This document shows positions 1 to 6,596 of a DNA stretch of 11,772 nucleotides, piece after piece. Position numbers and translations under genes: made by a program. Location: NCBI GenBank assembly GCA_021443065.1, contig JABUUR010000164.1, forward strand, positions 1 to 11,772, read 5' to 3'. Within the stretch, counting starts at the first letter, position 1; the number at the start of each line of letters is the position of its first letter. Source of the stretch: Fibrobacter sp. (GTDB lineage: Bacteria > Fibrobacterota > Fibrobacteria > Fibrobacterales > Fibrobacteraceae). Below the pieces are notes generated by a model. That model saw only the letters and a list, made by a program, of their open reading frames with translations, made no database searches and was not told where the DNA came from.

Positions 1-617
1 TTGTCCAGGCGCTTTACGTCGCGGCTTACCGCAAAGAACATGCTCATGAGGTAATGGCTGAAGTAGATGGGCTGCGCCTGCTGCAGGTGGGTGTAGCCCG
101 GCATAAGCTTTCCGAAGTATTTCTTGGACAGGTCCAGTACAACTTTCATCAGCTCGATTTCCAGGGCGCGGATTTCTGAGGCACGGTGACGCATGTATAG
201 CTTAAAGTCGGTGCAGACCTGGTCGTTGCGGCTGCGTCCGGTGTGGATTTTCTTGCCTAGGGCCCCGATGCGTTCGGTAAGCACTCGTTCTACAGCCATG
301 TGGATGTCTTCGTCGGAGGGCTGCCACAGGTTCTTGCCTGCGTGGTAGTCGTCCAGAATGGTCTTGAGTCCGTCGCAAATCTTCTTGTATTCCGCCTTGG
401 TCAAGACGCCGGATTCCACAAGGCCCTTGCCGTGGCCCATGCTTCCTTCGATGTCTTCTTCGATAAGTTCCGCATCAAAGTGCAGGCTGAAAGAGAGGTC
501 TACCATGCTTTGCGCCATGCCGCTGGCGAAACGCCCTGTCCACATGTTGGTCTGGGTTCCTTTTTTAGAATCTTTCTTTGCTGCTGTCTTTGTCGCCTTG
601 TTCGAAGAATTAGCCAT
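1..617 (-). CDS. argH: Argininosuccinate lyase, N-terminal part (cut by window edge)
   Basis: Cleaves argininosuccinate to arginine and fumarate, the last step of arginine biosynthesis, in the cytoplasm. I translated the minus strand from the ATG at 617: about 205 codons are open to base 1, against roughly 460-480 residues for the family, so less than half is present. Family hallmarks are clear: MWTGRF (25-30), DEDIHMAVE (102-110), HTGRSRNDQV (125-134) and MPGYTHLQQAQP (172-183, with the conserved Thr-His at 176-177). The C-terminal GSS signature loop lies outside the window. The start is supported by an AAAGGA Shine-Dalgarno (complement of 625-630) 7 nt upstream. Oddity: about 24 Lys/Ser/Thr-rich residues precede MWTGRF, where most ArgH proteins begin within a few residues; M25 is an alternative start. 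It follows the lipoprotein gene by 46 bp on the same strand with no visible terminator. Confidence 0.95.
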   Translation of the reverse strand, partial: MANSSNKATKTAAKKDSKKGTQTNMWTGRFASGMAQSMVDLSFSLHFDAELIEEDIEGSMGHGKGLVESGVLTKAEYKKICDGLKTILDDYHAGKNLWQPSDEDIHMAVERVLTERIGALGKKIHTGRSRNDQVCTDFKLYMRHRASEIRALEIELMKVVLDLSKKYFGKLMPGYTHLQQAQPIYFSHYLMSMFFAVSRDVKRLD

Positions 618-663
618 TTTGATTTCCTTTGGAGAATGTCAATATTTAATTGAAATGCCCGGA

Positions 664-1041
664 CTACTTAGATTTGGTGTCCTTGATAGCGTTGGCGTGC
701 ATGTTCATGCAATTTTCAAGGTTGGTGGAAATTTCTCTTCCCTGGACCTTGCAGGCGGTCTTGACTTCGCGGTCGTTGACGAACTTGGTCTTTGCCAATT
801 GCCTGTTGTTATAGAAAAAATTGAACTGGCCGTGCCTTTGGCCGGAATGGCAGCGACCATCCACATGGATTTTCAGGCCGTAGTCGTCTACAAAGTCCCA
901 CTGGGCTCGCTTTACGTGAAGGCCTTCGCAAATGAAGGGTGTGCTCATTTGTTCGGGAGTCTGTTGACGGGCGTAGTTTCCGCAGGAGGTAAGCTGCATG
1001 GCCACGAGGGAGAGGGCGAGAGAGAAAACAATCTTTTTCAT
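664..1041 (-). CDS. Small cysteine-rich lipoprotein with MORN-like segment
   Basis: 125 residues. A basic N-terminus, a hydrophobic stretch (4-16) and LTSC-G form a lipobox with the lipidated cysteine at C20, so this is a predicted lipoprotein. After residue 21 there are four further cysteines (C38, C64, C97, C111), enough for two disulfides in the periplasm. Residues about 58-93 read like one degenerate MORN_2/YwqK-type repeat (GRCHSGQRHGQFNFFYNN, then KTKFVNDREV; compare the family pattern G-x-x-x-G-x-x-H-G-x-x-x-x-Y-x-x-G). The function is not recognised. The start codon lies 9 bp after the stop of the acyltransferase gene, so it is almost certainly co-transcribed with the pigment genes. 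Some APE clusters carry a DUF3261 lipoprotein, but I see no clear resemblance to it. No strong Shine-Dalgarno is visible, which suggests translational coupling. Confidence 0.8.
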   Translation of the reverse strand: MKKIVFSLALSLVAMQLTSCGNYARQQTPEQMSTPFICEGLHVKRAQWDFVDDYGLKIHVDGRCHSGQRHGQFNFFYNNRQLAKTKFVNDREVKTACKVQGREISTNLENCMNMHANAIKDTKSK

Positions 1042-1050
1042 ATTGTTAAT

Positions 1051-1830
1051 TTAACTATTTAGATGTTTCTGTTCAAGGGCGACTTTCATGGCGTCGGTCA
1101 ATAAAATTGCACTTTTGGAAGAAGGCATGTCCAGATATTCGGCTACGGAAATCTGGGGTAAAACCTCGAGATCGTAGAAATGACGCTCCGTGGGGTGGTG
1201 CGAAAGCATCTTGTCGTGTTTGCGCAGCCCGATTTTTTCGTTCCCGCCGAAATAGACGGGGATAACGTCGCTTTTGGAATGAATGGCAAAACGGGCGGCG
1301 CCTTTCTTGAACGCCCAGGGTTCGCCGGGCCTCGTGCGGGTCCCTTCGGGGAAAATGATCAGGTTGTTCCCTTCGGCCATGGACCCTGATGCCATTTCCA
1401 ACTGCTTTTCGAAAGGCAGCGTATTGGGAATGTACAAGTTGCGGATAATCGTGGAAATGAACTTGTTTTCGATAAGGGCGCCTTTGACGATGCAGTCGGC
1501 GTTGGGCACCAGCGAAATCAAGATGACCACATCCAGGATGGAGGGGTGGTTCGCCACGATGACCTTGGACTTTGCCCCTTTCAAAATTTCCCTGTGTTTT
1601 ACGGAAAGCCGCATGCTTCCGGTGATTTCGATGTACTTGACGAAAACAACGAAGGACTTTGAAATGAAGTACCGGGTCATTTTTCGAAAGCGCTTGGCCG
1701 AAAATCCGGAAAGAATGTGGAGCAGGGGGAAAATCGCCGTGCCGAGAACGAAACTGCCTATGCCGAAAACGGCGAAGGAACTGACCTTTGACGTTACGCG
1801 AACGATGTACTTTGCCTTTTCTACGAGCAT
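1051..1830 (-). CDS. PlsC-family 1-acyl-glycerol-3-phosphate-type acyltransferase
   Basis: 259 residues, lysophospholipid acyltransferase superfamily (PlsC type), transferring an acyl group from acyl-ACP or acyl-CoA to a hydroxyl. The catalytic HX4D motif is NHPSILD (H95, D100), and the substrate-binding FPEGTR is at 160-165, followed by a basic, Gly-containing stretch GEPWAFKKGAARFA (169-182). A hydrophobic segment near 19-42 probably attaches it to the inner membrane. I chose the ATG at 1830, which overlaps the ketosynthase-like gene's stop by 10 bp; an in-frame ATG at 2106 would add only out-of-frame shadow of that gene. No clear Shine-Dalgarno precedes 1830, so translation probably depends on coupling. 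Position and family match the PlsC-like acyltransferase of APE clusters (ApeD in E. coli, from memory). Inferred role: attaching the polyene acyl chain to a lipid anchor. A housekeeping phospholipid role is possible but less likely here. Confidence 0.88.
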   Translation of the reverse strand: MLVEKAKYIVRVTSKVSSFAVFGIGSFVLGTAIFPLLHILSGFSAKRFRKMTRYFISKSFVVFVKYIEITGSMRLSVKHREILKGAKSKVIVANHPSILDVVILISLVPNADCIVKGALIENKFISTIIRNLYIPNTLPFEKQLEMASGSMAEGNNLIIFPEGTRTRPGEPWAFKKGAARFAIHSKSDVIPVYFGGNEKIGLRKHDKMLSHHPTERHFYDLEVLPQISVAEYLDMPSSKSAILLTDAMKVALEQKHLNS

Positions 1831-2495
1831 TGCAAAACAATGGAGTTGATGTAGGCCAGTGCTTCTTCGGAGGCGGTGTTGAAGTTCGCCTGCAAGAATC
1901 CGAGGTTTGCAAGCGCCAAGTTCAAGTCGAATCCCTTGTAGCGTTTGTCCGCCCTGGACTCGTCCTTGGTAAGGCGCAGGGCCATGGCGCAGACGACGTT
2001 GGGGTAGGGGACCTTGGCAATGGGGGCGTACGTTTCCGGGATCAGTTCTTCGGCGAAAATAAAACTGCGGTCTAAATCGGGTTCTATTTCCATGGCGGCA
2101 AGGCAATCAGAAAGCCCGTGGCGAAAGGCTTCCTTGCCACCGTAGATTGCGGAGTAGCCTGCGGTGTTCTTTTCAAGGATGGTGGCGTTTGCCACCGGGG
2201 TGTTGAACACCGACGAACTGAAATGGGATGGCGAAACCTTGCCTGTGTCGATGAGGATTTCGGCAATCTTCAACTGCTGGGTGATTTCGCCGTACTGGGA
2301 GGCGAAGGTGATTTTGCAAGGCGGCAGGGGGTTTCCGCTGTCGTCTTTGGAAATCTTGTGGCTTGCGTAGACCGCCATTCGCGAAAGGTTGCTTAACCTC
2401 CTGCGGGTAAGCATGGGCACGAAGGACACGTCGGGCTTGGGTTGTGCCTCGGTGGGAATGAAATAGGCGAAGCGCTGTATGAAAACTTTTTGCAT
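1821..2495 (-). CDS. Half-length beta-ketoacyl synthase-like protein (chain-length-factor type)
   Basis: 224 residues, about half of a normal ketosynthase (about 410). It resembles the ketosynthase N-terminal-like family (PF13723): FASQYGE (64-70), SPSHFSSSVFNTPVA (88-102) and NTAGYSAIYGG (110-120). Where active ketosynthases have the nucleophilic cysteine (TACSS-type motif) this protein has TAGYSA, and the C-terminal half with the two catalytic histidines is missing. It therefore cannot condense on its own. In E. coli APE biosynthesis the comparable protein, ApeC, partners the ketosynthase ApeO as a chain-length-factor-like subunit (from memory); the same role is inferred here, with the partner outside the window. 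The start at 2495 is backed by a very strong Shine-Dalgarno (GGAGGAGG). It sits 15 bp after the methyltransferase and overlaps the acyltransferase by 10 bp. Confidence 0.85.
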   Translation of the reverse strand: MQKVFIQRFAYFIPTEAQPKPDVSFVPMLTRRRLSNLSRMAVYASHKISKDDSGNPLPPCKITFASQYGEITQQLKIAEILIDTGKVSPSHFSSSVFNTPVANATILEKNTAGYSAIYGGKEAFRHGLSDCLAAMEIEPDLDRSFIFAEELIPETYAPIAKVPYPNVVCAMALRLTKDESRADKRYKGFDLNLALANLGFLQANFNTASEEALAYINSIVLQCS

Positions 2496-2500
2496 ACCCC

Positions 2501-2507
2501 CTCCTCC
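2501..2507 (-). promoter_or_regulatory. Strong Shine-Dalgarno of the ketosynthase-like gene
   Basis: On the minus strand the 15-bp gap between methyltransferase and ketosynthase-like gene contains GGAGGAGGGGGT directly before the ATG at 2495. GGAGGAG is 5 nt from the start. It is by far the strongest ribosome binding site in the window; most other starts here show weak or no Shine-Dalgarno and rely on overlap or short gaps. It fixes the start and suggests high or independent translation of this subunit. Confidence 0.7.
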
Positions 2508-2510
2508 AGA

Positions 2511-3602
2511 TTACTTGATGCGGAAACGCAGCAGGGAGTAACTGTTGATGCCTACGCTGTGGTGGGCTTCCTTGAGTTCGAAACCTGCCACTTCGATTGC
2601 TTTTTTCAGTTCCTCGAAACGGTACATCTTGCTGTTGCCGTTGGCTATACAGGTGAAGTACAGCGAGGTCGCCTGCAAGGAATAGGCGGCGGCTTCGAAA
2701 CGCTGCTTGTCCCACAGCGGTTCGAGGACGTACACGTCGGTTTCCGGGCTTGCGGCCTTGTGGATCTTGGTCAGGATCTTTGTGATTTCTTCCAGCGAGA
2801 AACAGTCCAAAAACTGGCTCATCCAGACGGCGTCGGCCCCCTGGGGGAACGCCGTTACATCGTCCAGGACGTTGCAGGGGAGGGTATTGATGCGGTCTGC
2901 GAAACCGGCCGCCGCGGCATTCTTTTCGGCCATGGCGGTTTGCCCCGGCAGGTCGATGATGGAGACCTTTACCTGGGGGTTGAACTTGCAGCAGGCGATT
3001 GCCCACTTGGCGGTGTTTCCGCCGATGTCGAACAGGCGGCCTACTGGCTTTTCGAAGACGATGGGCAATGCCTCGGGAAACGCCAGGTCGGAGTAAAAGT
3101 GGTCAAAGCCGAACCAACTCTTTTTCTGCTGGTCGGTGAGTTGAGACAGCCCCTGGTAAACCGTCTTCCACGGTCCCAGGTGGGGAAGTCCCGCAGGCTT
3201 TCCCTCACGGATGGATTCTTCGAGGTTTTCTGCACCGCGGTAGCAGATGTCCTGGGAAAAGTCCATGTTGACCTGGGTCATTTCGTCCTTCAAAAGAAAG
3301 AACCCCACCTTGCCCAGGGTAAGCCTCAGGTCGTCTTCCGAAGAATCGGGGTGCACCTTGAGAGCGCCCATGCCAAGTCCCATTTCAGTAAGAACGCCCA
3401 CGCCGTACAAGGAAATGTTCAACTTCTTTGAAATCTCGGAAACGGTGATGCCCTTTTTGCGGGAATCGCTGATCAATTCGAGAATCCCCATGTCCCTGAG
3501 GGCACGTGCCGCCTGGAAACTGAGGGGGGCGAAAGCGATTTTCTGGGCCTCGAACTTGGCATCGATGGCAGAAATGTTGTCGTTTACATAAAAGTCGAAC
3601 AT
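2511..3602 (-). CDS. SAM-dependent class I methyltransferase (Methyltransf_2-like), pigment head-group type
   Basis: 363 residues. The N-terminal part (about 1-110) looks like the winged-helix dimerisation domain of the Methyltransf_2 family, including a helix-turn-helix-like stretch (ITVSEISKKLNISLYGVGVL, 52-71). The C-terminal part is a Rossmann SAM domain with motif I LFDIGGNTAKWA (190-201) and the acidic residue after beta 2 in IIDLPG (D217). At the place where O-methyltransferases of this family usually carry LHDW with a catalytic His, this protein has MSQFLDCFSLEE (261-272), so neither the His nor the following Asp is conserved. Inferred role: methylating the aryl head group, as APE and flexirubin heads are often ring-methylated; C-methylation is as plausible as O-methylation. 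It is the first gene of the minus-strand arm (ApeB-like position). No good Shine-Dalgarno precedes the ATG at 3602, but the protein's N-terminus resembles APE-cluster methyltransferases as I remember them. Confidence 0.87.
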   Translation of the reverse strand: MFDFYVNDNISAIDAKFEAQKIAFAPLSFQAARALRDMGILELISDSRKKGITVSEISKKLNISLYGVGVLTEMGLGMGALKVHPDSSEDDLRLTLGKVGFFLLKDEMTQVNMDFSQDICYRGAENLEESIREGKPAGLPHLGPWKTVYQGLSQLTDQQKKSWFGFDHFYSDLAFPEALPIVFEKPVGRLFDIGGNTAKWAIACCKFNPQVKVSIIDLPGQTAMAEKNAAAAGFADRINTLPCNVLDDVTAFPQGADAVWMSQFLDCFSLEEITKILTKIHKAASPETDVYVLEPLWDKQRFEAAAYSLQATSLYFTCIANGNSKMYRFEELKKAIEVAGFELKEAHHSVGINSYSLLRFRIK

Positions 3603-3741
3603 AAGGGACTCTGGTAATGCTCTGGTTTAATTTTTTTTTCGCAAATATAGTTTTTTACGTCTGTCTTATTATCGGAAATTGGGTTGAACTTTACAAAATG
3701 CCCGATTTTTGCTATTTTTCTTGAAAAAGGTTAGAAACTAT
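3603..3741. promoter_or_regulatory. AT-rich divergent intergenic region, probable back-to-back promoters
   Basis: These 139 bp separate the two oppositely transcribed arms and are much more AT-rich than the genes, with T-tracts at 3631-3639 and 3651-3656. On the minus strand TATATTTG (complement of 3642-3649) lies about 40 nt before the methyltransferase start. On the plus strand TATTTTTC (3713-3720) lies about 22 nt before the ACP start. Both resemble the TAnnTTTG -7 box known from Bacteroidetes, but I find no convincing -33/-35 partner for either at normal spacing. TATTAT at 3667-3672 is another possible -10 on the plus strand. Presence of divergent promoters is near-certain from gene orientation; the exact boxes are guesses. 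Confidence 0.5.
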
Positions 3742-4014
3742 ATGTCCGAAATGAATAATAAAATTAAGGAACTTTTGATCAAGTCCTTGGAATTAGAAGA
3801 CGTTACTCCTGCAGACATTGTCGACGATGCTCCTATTTTTGGCGTGAATGAAAAGGGCGAAGGCCTGGGCCTCGACTCCATCGATGCCCTGGAACTGGGC
3901 ATAGCCATCAAGGATGCCTTCGGCGTTTCCTTTGCCGTGGCAAACGACGAAACCAAAAAGCACTTCGGCTCTGTAAACGCCTTGTCTGCTTACATTTCTG
4001 CAAATCAAAAGTAA
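3742..4014 (+). CDS. Acyl carrier protein 1 of the polyene pathway
   Basis: 90 residues, a freestanding acyl carrier protein. The phosphopantetheine attachment serine is S46 in GLGLDSIDALELG (41-53), a DSI rather than DSL motif as is common in APE/fatty-acid-like carriers. Helix 1 (about 5-18) and the DSID helix fit the four-helix carrier fold. Compared with ACP2 it has a few extra residues before the attachment site (PIFGVNEKGEGL). I place the start at ATG 3742, preceded by AAAAAGG at 3724-3730; codons further upstream (TTG 3709) would lie in the likely promoter, and ATG 3751 is a third option. First gene of the plus arm, matching ApeE in E. coli order (from memory). It would carry the growing aryl polyene or the starter unit; it needs a phosphopantetheinyl transferase not present here. 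Confidence 0.92.
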   Translation: MSEMNNKIKELLIKSLELEDVTPADIVDDAPIFGVNEKGEGLGLDSIDALELGIAIKDAFGVSFAVANDETKKHFGSVNALSAYISANQK

Positions 4015-4035
4015 TTCGGGCTATCGGGTATTACC

Positions 4036-4293
4036 ATGGATAAACAGCAAATTTTTGAAAGAATGAAGTCCGCCCTGGTGGAGGACTTTGAGTTGGACGA
4101 ATCTAAAATCACCCTCGAAGCCCGCCTTTACGAAGATCTGGAACTGGACAGCATCGATGCCGTAGACCTGATTGTCAAACTGAAGTCCATTCTTCCTCGC
4201 AACATCGATCCCGAGGTTTTCAAGACGGTGCGCACCATGCAGGACGTGGTAGACGCCATCTACAACCTCATTCAGGAATCCGAAGCCAAGTAA
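4036..4293 (+). CDS. Acyl carrier protein 2 of the polyene pathway
   Basis: 85 residues, second freestanding acyl carrier protein, 21 bp after the first. The attachment serine is S39 in LYEDLELDSIDAVDLIVKL (31-49), a more conventional LxxDLxxDSID layout than ACP1. The acidic N-terminal helix and the C-terminal helix (VRTMQDVVDAIYNLIQ, 65-80) are typical. The two ACPs share only the region around the serine, so they look like anciently diverged paralogues with distinct jobs rather than a recent duplication. Tandem ACPs at the head of this arm match ApeE/ApeF of E. coli, where the two carriers have different partner enzymes (from memory). The upstream region shows no strong Shine-Dalgarno. It is 6 bp from the next gene. 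Confidence 0.92.
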   Translation: MDKQQIFERMKSALVEDFELDESKITLEARLYEDLELDSIDAVDLIVKLKSILPRNIDPEVFKTVRTMQDVVDAIYNLIQESEAK

Positions 4294-4299
4294 AGCCCT

Positions 4300-6588
4300 A
4301 TGGCGGGAAAGATTGTCTTTACCGCGCTTAGCGTACTTTACCCCGTTCTAGTCTATTGCGGTCTTACTTTCTGGGGGCTGTCCCCCAGACGTTTGAGCAT
4401 TCTGCTATTGGCCCTTGCCTTTTACCAGTTCCTGAACTTTACACGTTCTAAAAAAGACGATGGGGGCAAGGCGAAGAACGGGATTCTTGTGTTACTGATG
4501 GTTCTTTGCGGGGCGGTGGCGTTCTTTGCCGATAGCCTGCTTTTTATCAAGTTCTATCCGGTGCTTGTGAACTTGAGCCTGCTCTTGTTCTTTGGATTTA
4601 CCCTCTTAAAGAAACCCAGTTTCATCTTTCGCATGGCCAATCTGGGGGACAAGACCATCAAGGATTCGCCCAGCCGCAATTACGTGGAAAAATACTGCGA
4701 CAAGGTGACCTTGGCCTGGTGCATTTTCTTTGTATGCAACGCAGGCATCGCCGCAGTCACCGTATTCGCAGGTTCCGACCGGCTCTGGTCCTTGTACAAC
4801 GGGTTGATTTCCTACATTTTAATCGGATTGTTTTTTGCTGTAGAATTTGTGGTTCGAAAGGTGATGCAAGGCAAGTTGAATTCATACGTTCCTGTAAGCG
4901 AATTGGAAAAGGACTCCCGCCCCGACGGTGCGAGGTTCTGCTTTGACGATTCCTCCGCCAAGACCTGGAAAGATTTTGTGGGCGATGTCTCCAAGGTACG
5001 CATTTTTCTGGAATCCCGGGAGAACATCCCCTGGATACTTCATTGTGACGACGTCTATTTCTTTTTAGTCTCCCTGGTGGCGGTACTCCAGAGCGGTCGC
5101 AAGGCCCTTGTCACCGCCAACCGTCAAGACGCCTTCATCAAGGAAATCCAAAAGGAAAAATGCGGTTTCATTACCGACGAACCTTTTGCACCCGGCGGCG
5201 CCACCTTGATCCAGGACCTGCTGAAACTTGAAACAGACGAAATCCGCTTTGGCAAGTTCGACCTGCAGACGGCGGAAATGGTGGTGTACACCTCCGGAAC
5301 CACAGGAAGGCCCAAGGCCGTTTTCAAGATGTTCTCCCAGTTGGAAAATGAGGTGCGGCAGCAGGTCAAGGTATTCGGTAACGATTGGATGGACCGTGAA
5401 ATCTACAGCACCGTAAATCACCACCACATGTTCGGGCTTCCTTTCGCAGTGCTTTTCCCGTTGGCCGCAGGCATTCCTTTCCGTAGGCGTCGTTTCGATT
5501 TTCCCACGGAATTGTTGGGCATTACCGGCAAAAAGGCGGTAATCGTTTCCAGCCCCGCGTTCCTTAAGCGTATGGTGGTGGATCTGAGTTCGCCTGTGGA
5601 GTTCGAGGCCACCCCCATGTTTCTTTCGGCGGGGGGCGTTTTGCCCGAGGATGTTGCCCAGAAGGTTCATGAGCTCACCCGAAACTGGACTACGGAAATA
5701 TACGGCAGTACAGAAACCGGAATCATCGCTCACAGGGTAAGCGGCTCCGGCGCCCCCTGGGCTCCTTTCGAATATTGCTCGTTGAGCGTTTCCGAAAACG
5801 GTTGCCTGAACATCAAGTCCAGCGCCGTATTGGAACCCGAGGGCTTTACCTCGGGCGACCTTGTGGAGTTTTTCGACGATGGCTGTTTTGTGTTGAAGGG
5901 TCGTGCAGACTCCATCGTTAAAATCGAGGAAAAACGAATTTCCTTGCCCGAGGTGGAAATGCGCCTAAAGTCTACGGGCCTGGTACACGATGTCCGTGTG
6001 GTGCCCATGGCGGGCAAGCGCCAATACCTGGCTGCGGCACTTGTGCTCAACGAACTCGGACGTGAAAAGTTCGCCGGATGCGCAAAACTTAAAATCAACG
6101 AGTTCTTCAGGAATTTCCTGAGCCAGTACCTGGAAAGTACGGTGACTCCCAAAAAATGGCGCTACCTGGAGGAACTTCCCCAGGACCTTATGGGTAAAAT
6201 CAGGATGAGGGATATTCAAGACCTTTTCAGCCTGGCCGAAAGCCAAAATTTCAAGATTCTGAAATTGCACAGGGACGTAAGCTCCTTTGCCGCCAAGCTG
6301 TTGTTTCCGGCCACAAGCGACTTTTACGACGGCCATTTCCCGGAGTTCAAGTTGCTGCCCGCCGTGGCCCAGGTGGACATGGTTCTTTTGCTTGCCCGTA
6401 CCTTCTTGAATGCCCCTCGTGAAATCGTCAAGATAAACCGTACCAAGTTCACGAACCCCATTTTCCCCGATGTTCCTGTGAACCTTCAAATGAATTACGA
6501 CGAGGAAAAGGGTAAACTGTCCTTCGGCTTTACCGACGAACTCGGCACCAAGGCTCTTTCGTCCGGCTCCATCCTCATGAAAAAGTAG
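4300..6588 (+). CDS. Triple fusion: COG4648-type membrane domain, AMP-forming aryl-acid ligase, hotdog dehydratase
   Basis: 762 residues, three parts. Residues about 1-190 form an integral membrane domain with about six hydrophobic segments (roughly 4-25, 33-47, 62-80, 84-103, 137-157, 164-186), resembling the COG4648 protein of APE clusters. Residues about 200-645 are an ANL-superfamily adenylating enzyme: P-loop YTSGTTGRPK (330-339), YGSTETG (468-474), SGDLVEF (518-524), GRADSIVKI (534-542) and the catalytic C-terminal lysine in MGKIRMRD (K633). Residues about 650-762 are a FabZ/ApeI-like hotdog domain with GHFP (H679) and LPAVAQVDMV (686-695). Inferred roles: activate an aryl acid (coumarate-like) and load it on an ACP, then dehydrate beta-hydroxyacyl-ACPs, all anchored to the inner membrane. 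In E. coli the parts are separate proteins (ApeG, ApeH, ApeI, from memory). The frame is open across both joints with no sign of frameshift. The start ATG is 6 bp after ACP2; Shine-Dalgarno weak. Confidence 0.93.
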   Translation: MAGKIVFTALSVLYPVLVYCGLTFWGLSPRRLSILLLALAFYQFLNFTRSKKDDGGKAKNGILVLLMVLCGAVAFFADSLLFIKFYPVLVNLSLLLFFGFTLLKKPSFIFRMANLGDKTIKDSPSRNYVEKYCDKVTLAWCIFFVCNAGIAAVTVFAGSDRLWSLYNGLISYILIGLFFAVEFVVRKVMQGKLNSYVPVSELEKDSRPDGARFCFDDSSAKTWKDFVGDVSKVRIFLESRENIPWILHCDDVYFFLVSLVAVLQSGRKALVTANRQDAFIKEIQKEKCGFITDEPFAPGGATLIQDLLKLETDEIRFGKFDLQTAEMVVYTSGTTGRPKAVFKMFSQLENEVRQQVKVFGNDWMDREIYSTVNHHHMFGLPFAVLFPLAAGIPFRRRRFDFPTELLGITGKKAVIVSSPAFLKRMVVDLSSPVEFEATPMFLSAGGVLPEDVAQKVHELTRNWTTEIYGSTETGIIAHRVSGSGAPWAPFEYCSLSVSENGCLNIKSSAVLEPEGFTSGDLVEFFDDGCFVLKGRADSIVKIEEKRISLPEVEMRLKSTGLVHDVRVVPMAGKRQYLAAALVLNELGREKFAGCAKLKINEFFRNFLSQYLESTVTPKKWRYLEELPQDLMGKIRMRDIQDLFSLAESQNFKILKLHRDVSSFAAKLLFPATSDFYDGHFPEFKLLPAVAQVDMVLLLARTFLNAPREIVKINRTKFTNPIFPDVPVNLQMNYDEEKGKLSFGFTDELGTKALSSGSILMKK

Positions 6589-6596
6589 GTGCTCCT

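Noticed and set aside
1..617. Could the left-edge lyase be the tyrosine/histidine ammonia-lyase expected in APE/flexirubin pathways?
   Set aside because: It has ArgH-specific motifs (HTGRSRNDQV, MPGYTHLQQAQP) and no Ala-Ser-Gly MIO motif in the visible part; it is argininosuccinate lyase.
637..642. TTGACA on the minus strand just upstream of argH, a perfect -35 hexamer
   Set aside because: A -10 box at 17 bp would fall on the argH start codon and no TATAAT-like sequence is there, so it is probably chance.
358..1062. A 234-codon open frame on the plus strand opposite argH and the lipoprotein gene
   Set aside because: It spans two opposite-strand genes and their gap, shows no recognisable domain, and both antisense genes have clear family or lipobox signatures.
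1051..2106. A longer acyltransferase frame starting at ATG 2106 (351 codons)
   Set aside because: The extra N-terminal 92 residues are Arg/Gly/Pro/His-rich and lie wholly within the well-supported ketosynthase-like gene in another frame; the family-like sequence begins at ATG 1830.
2442..3431. A 329-codon open frame on the plus strand opposite the methyltransferase
   Set aside because: Shadow of the methyltransferase gene; it crosses the short intergenic gap and has no recognisable motifs, while the minus-strand frame has a clear SAM-binding motif.
5065..5733. A 222-codon minus-strand frame inside the ligase gene
   Set aside because: Antisense shadow of the ligase domain, His/Gly-rich with no domain; all adenylation motifs are on the plus strand.
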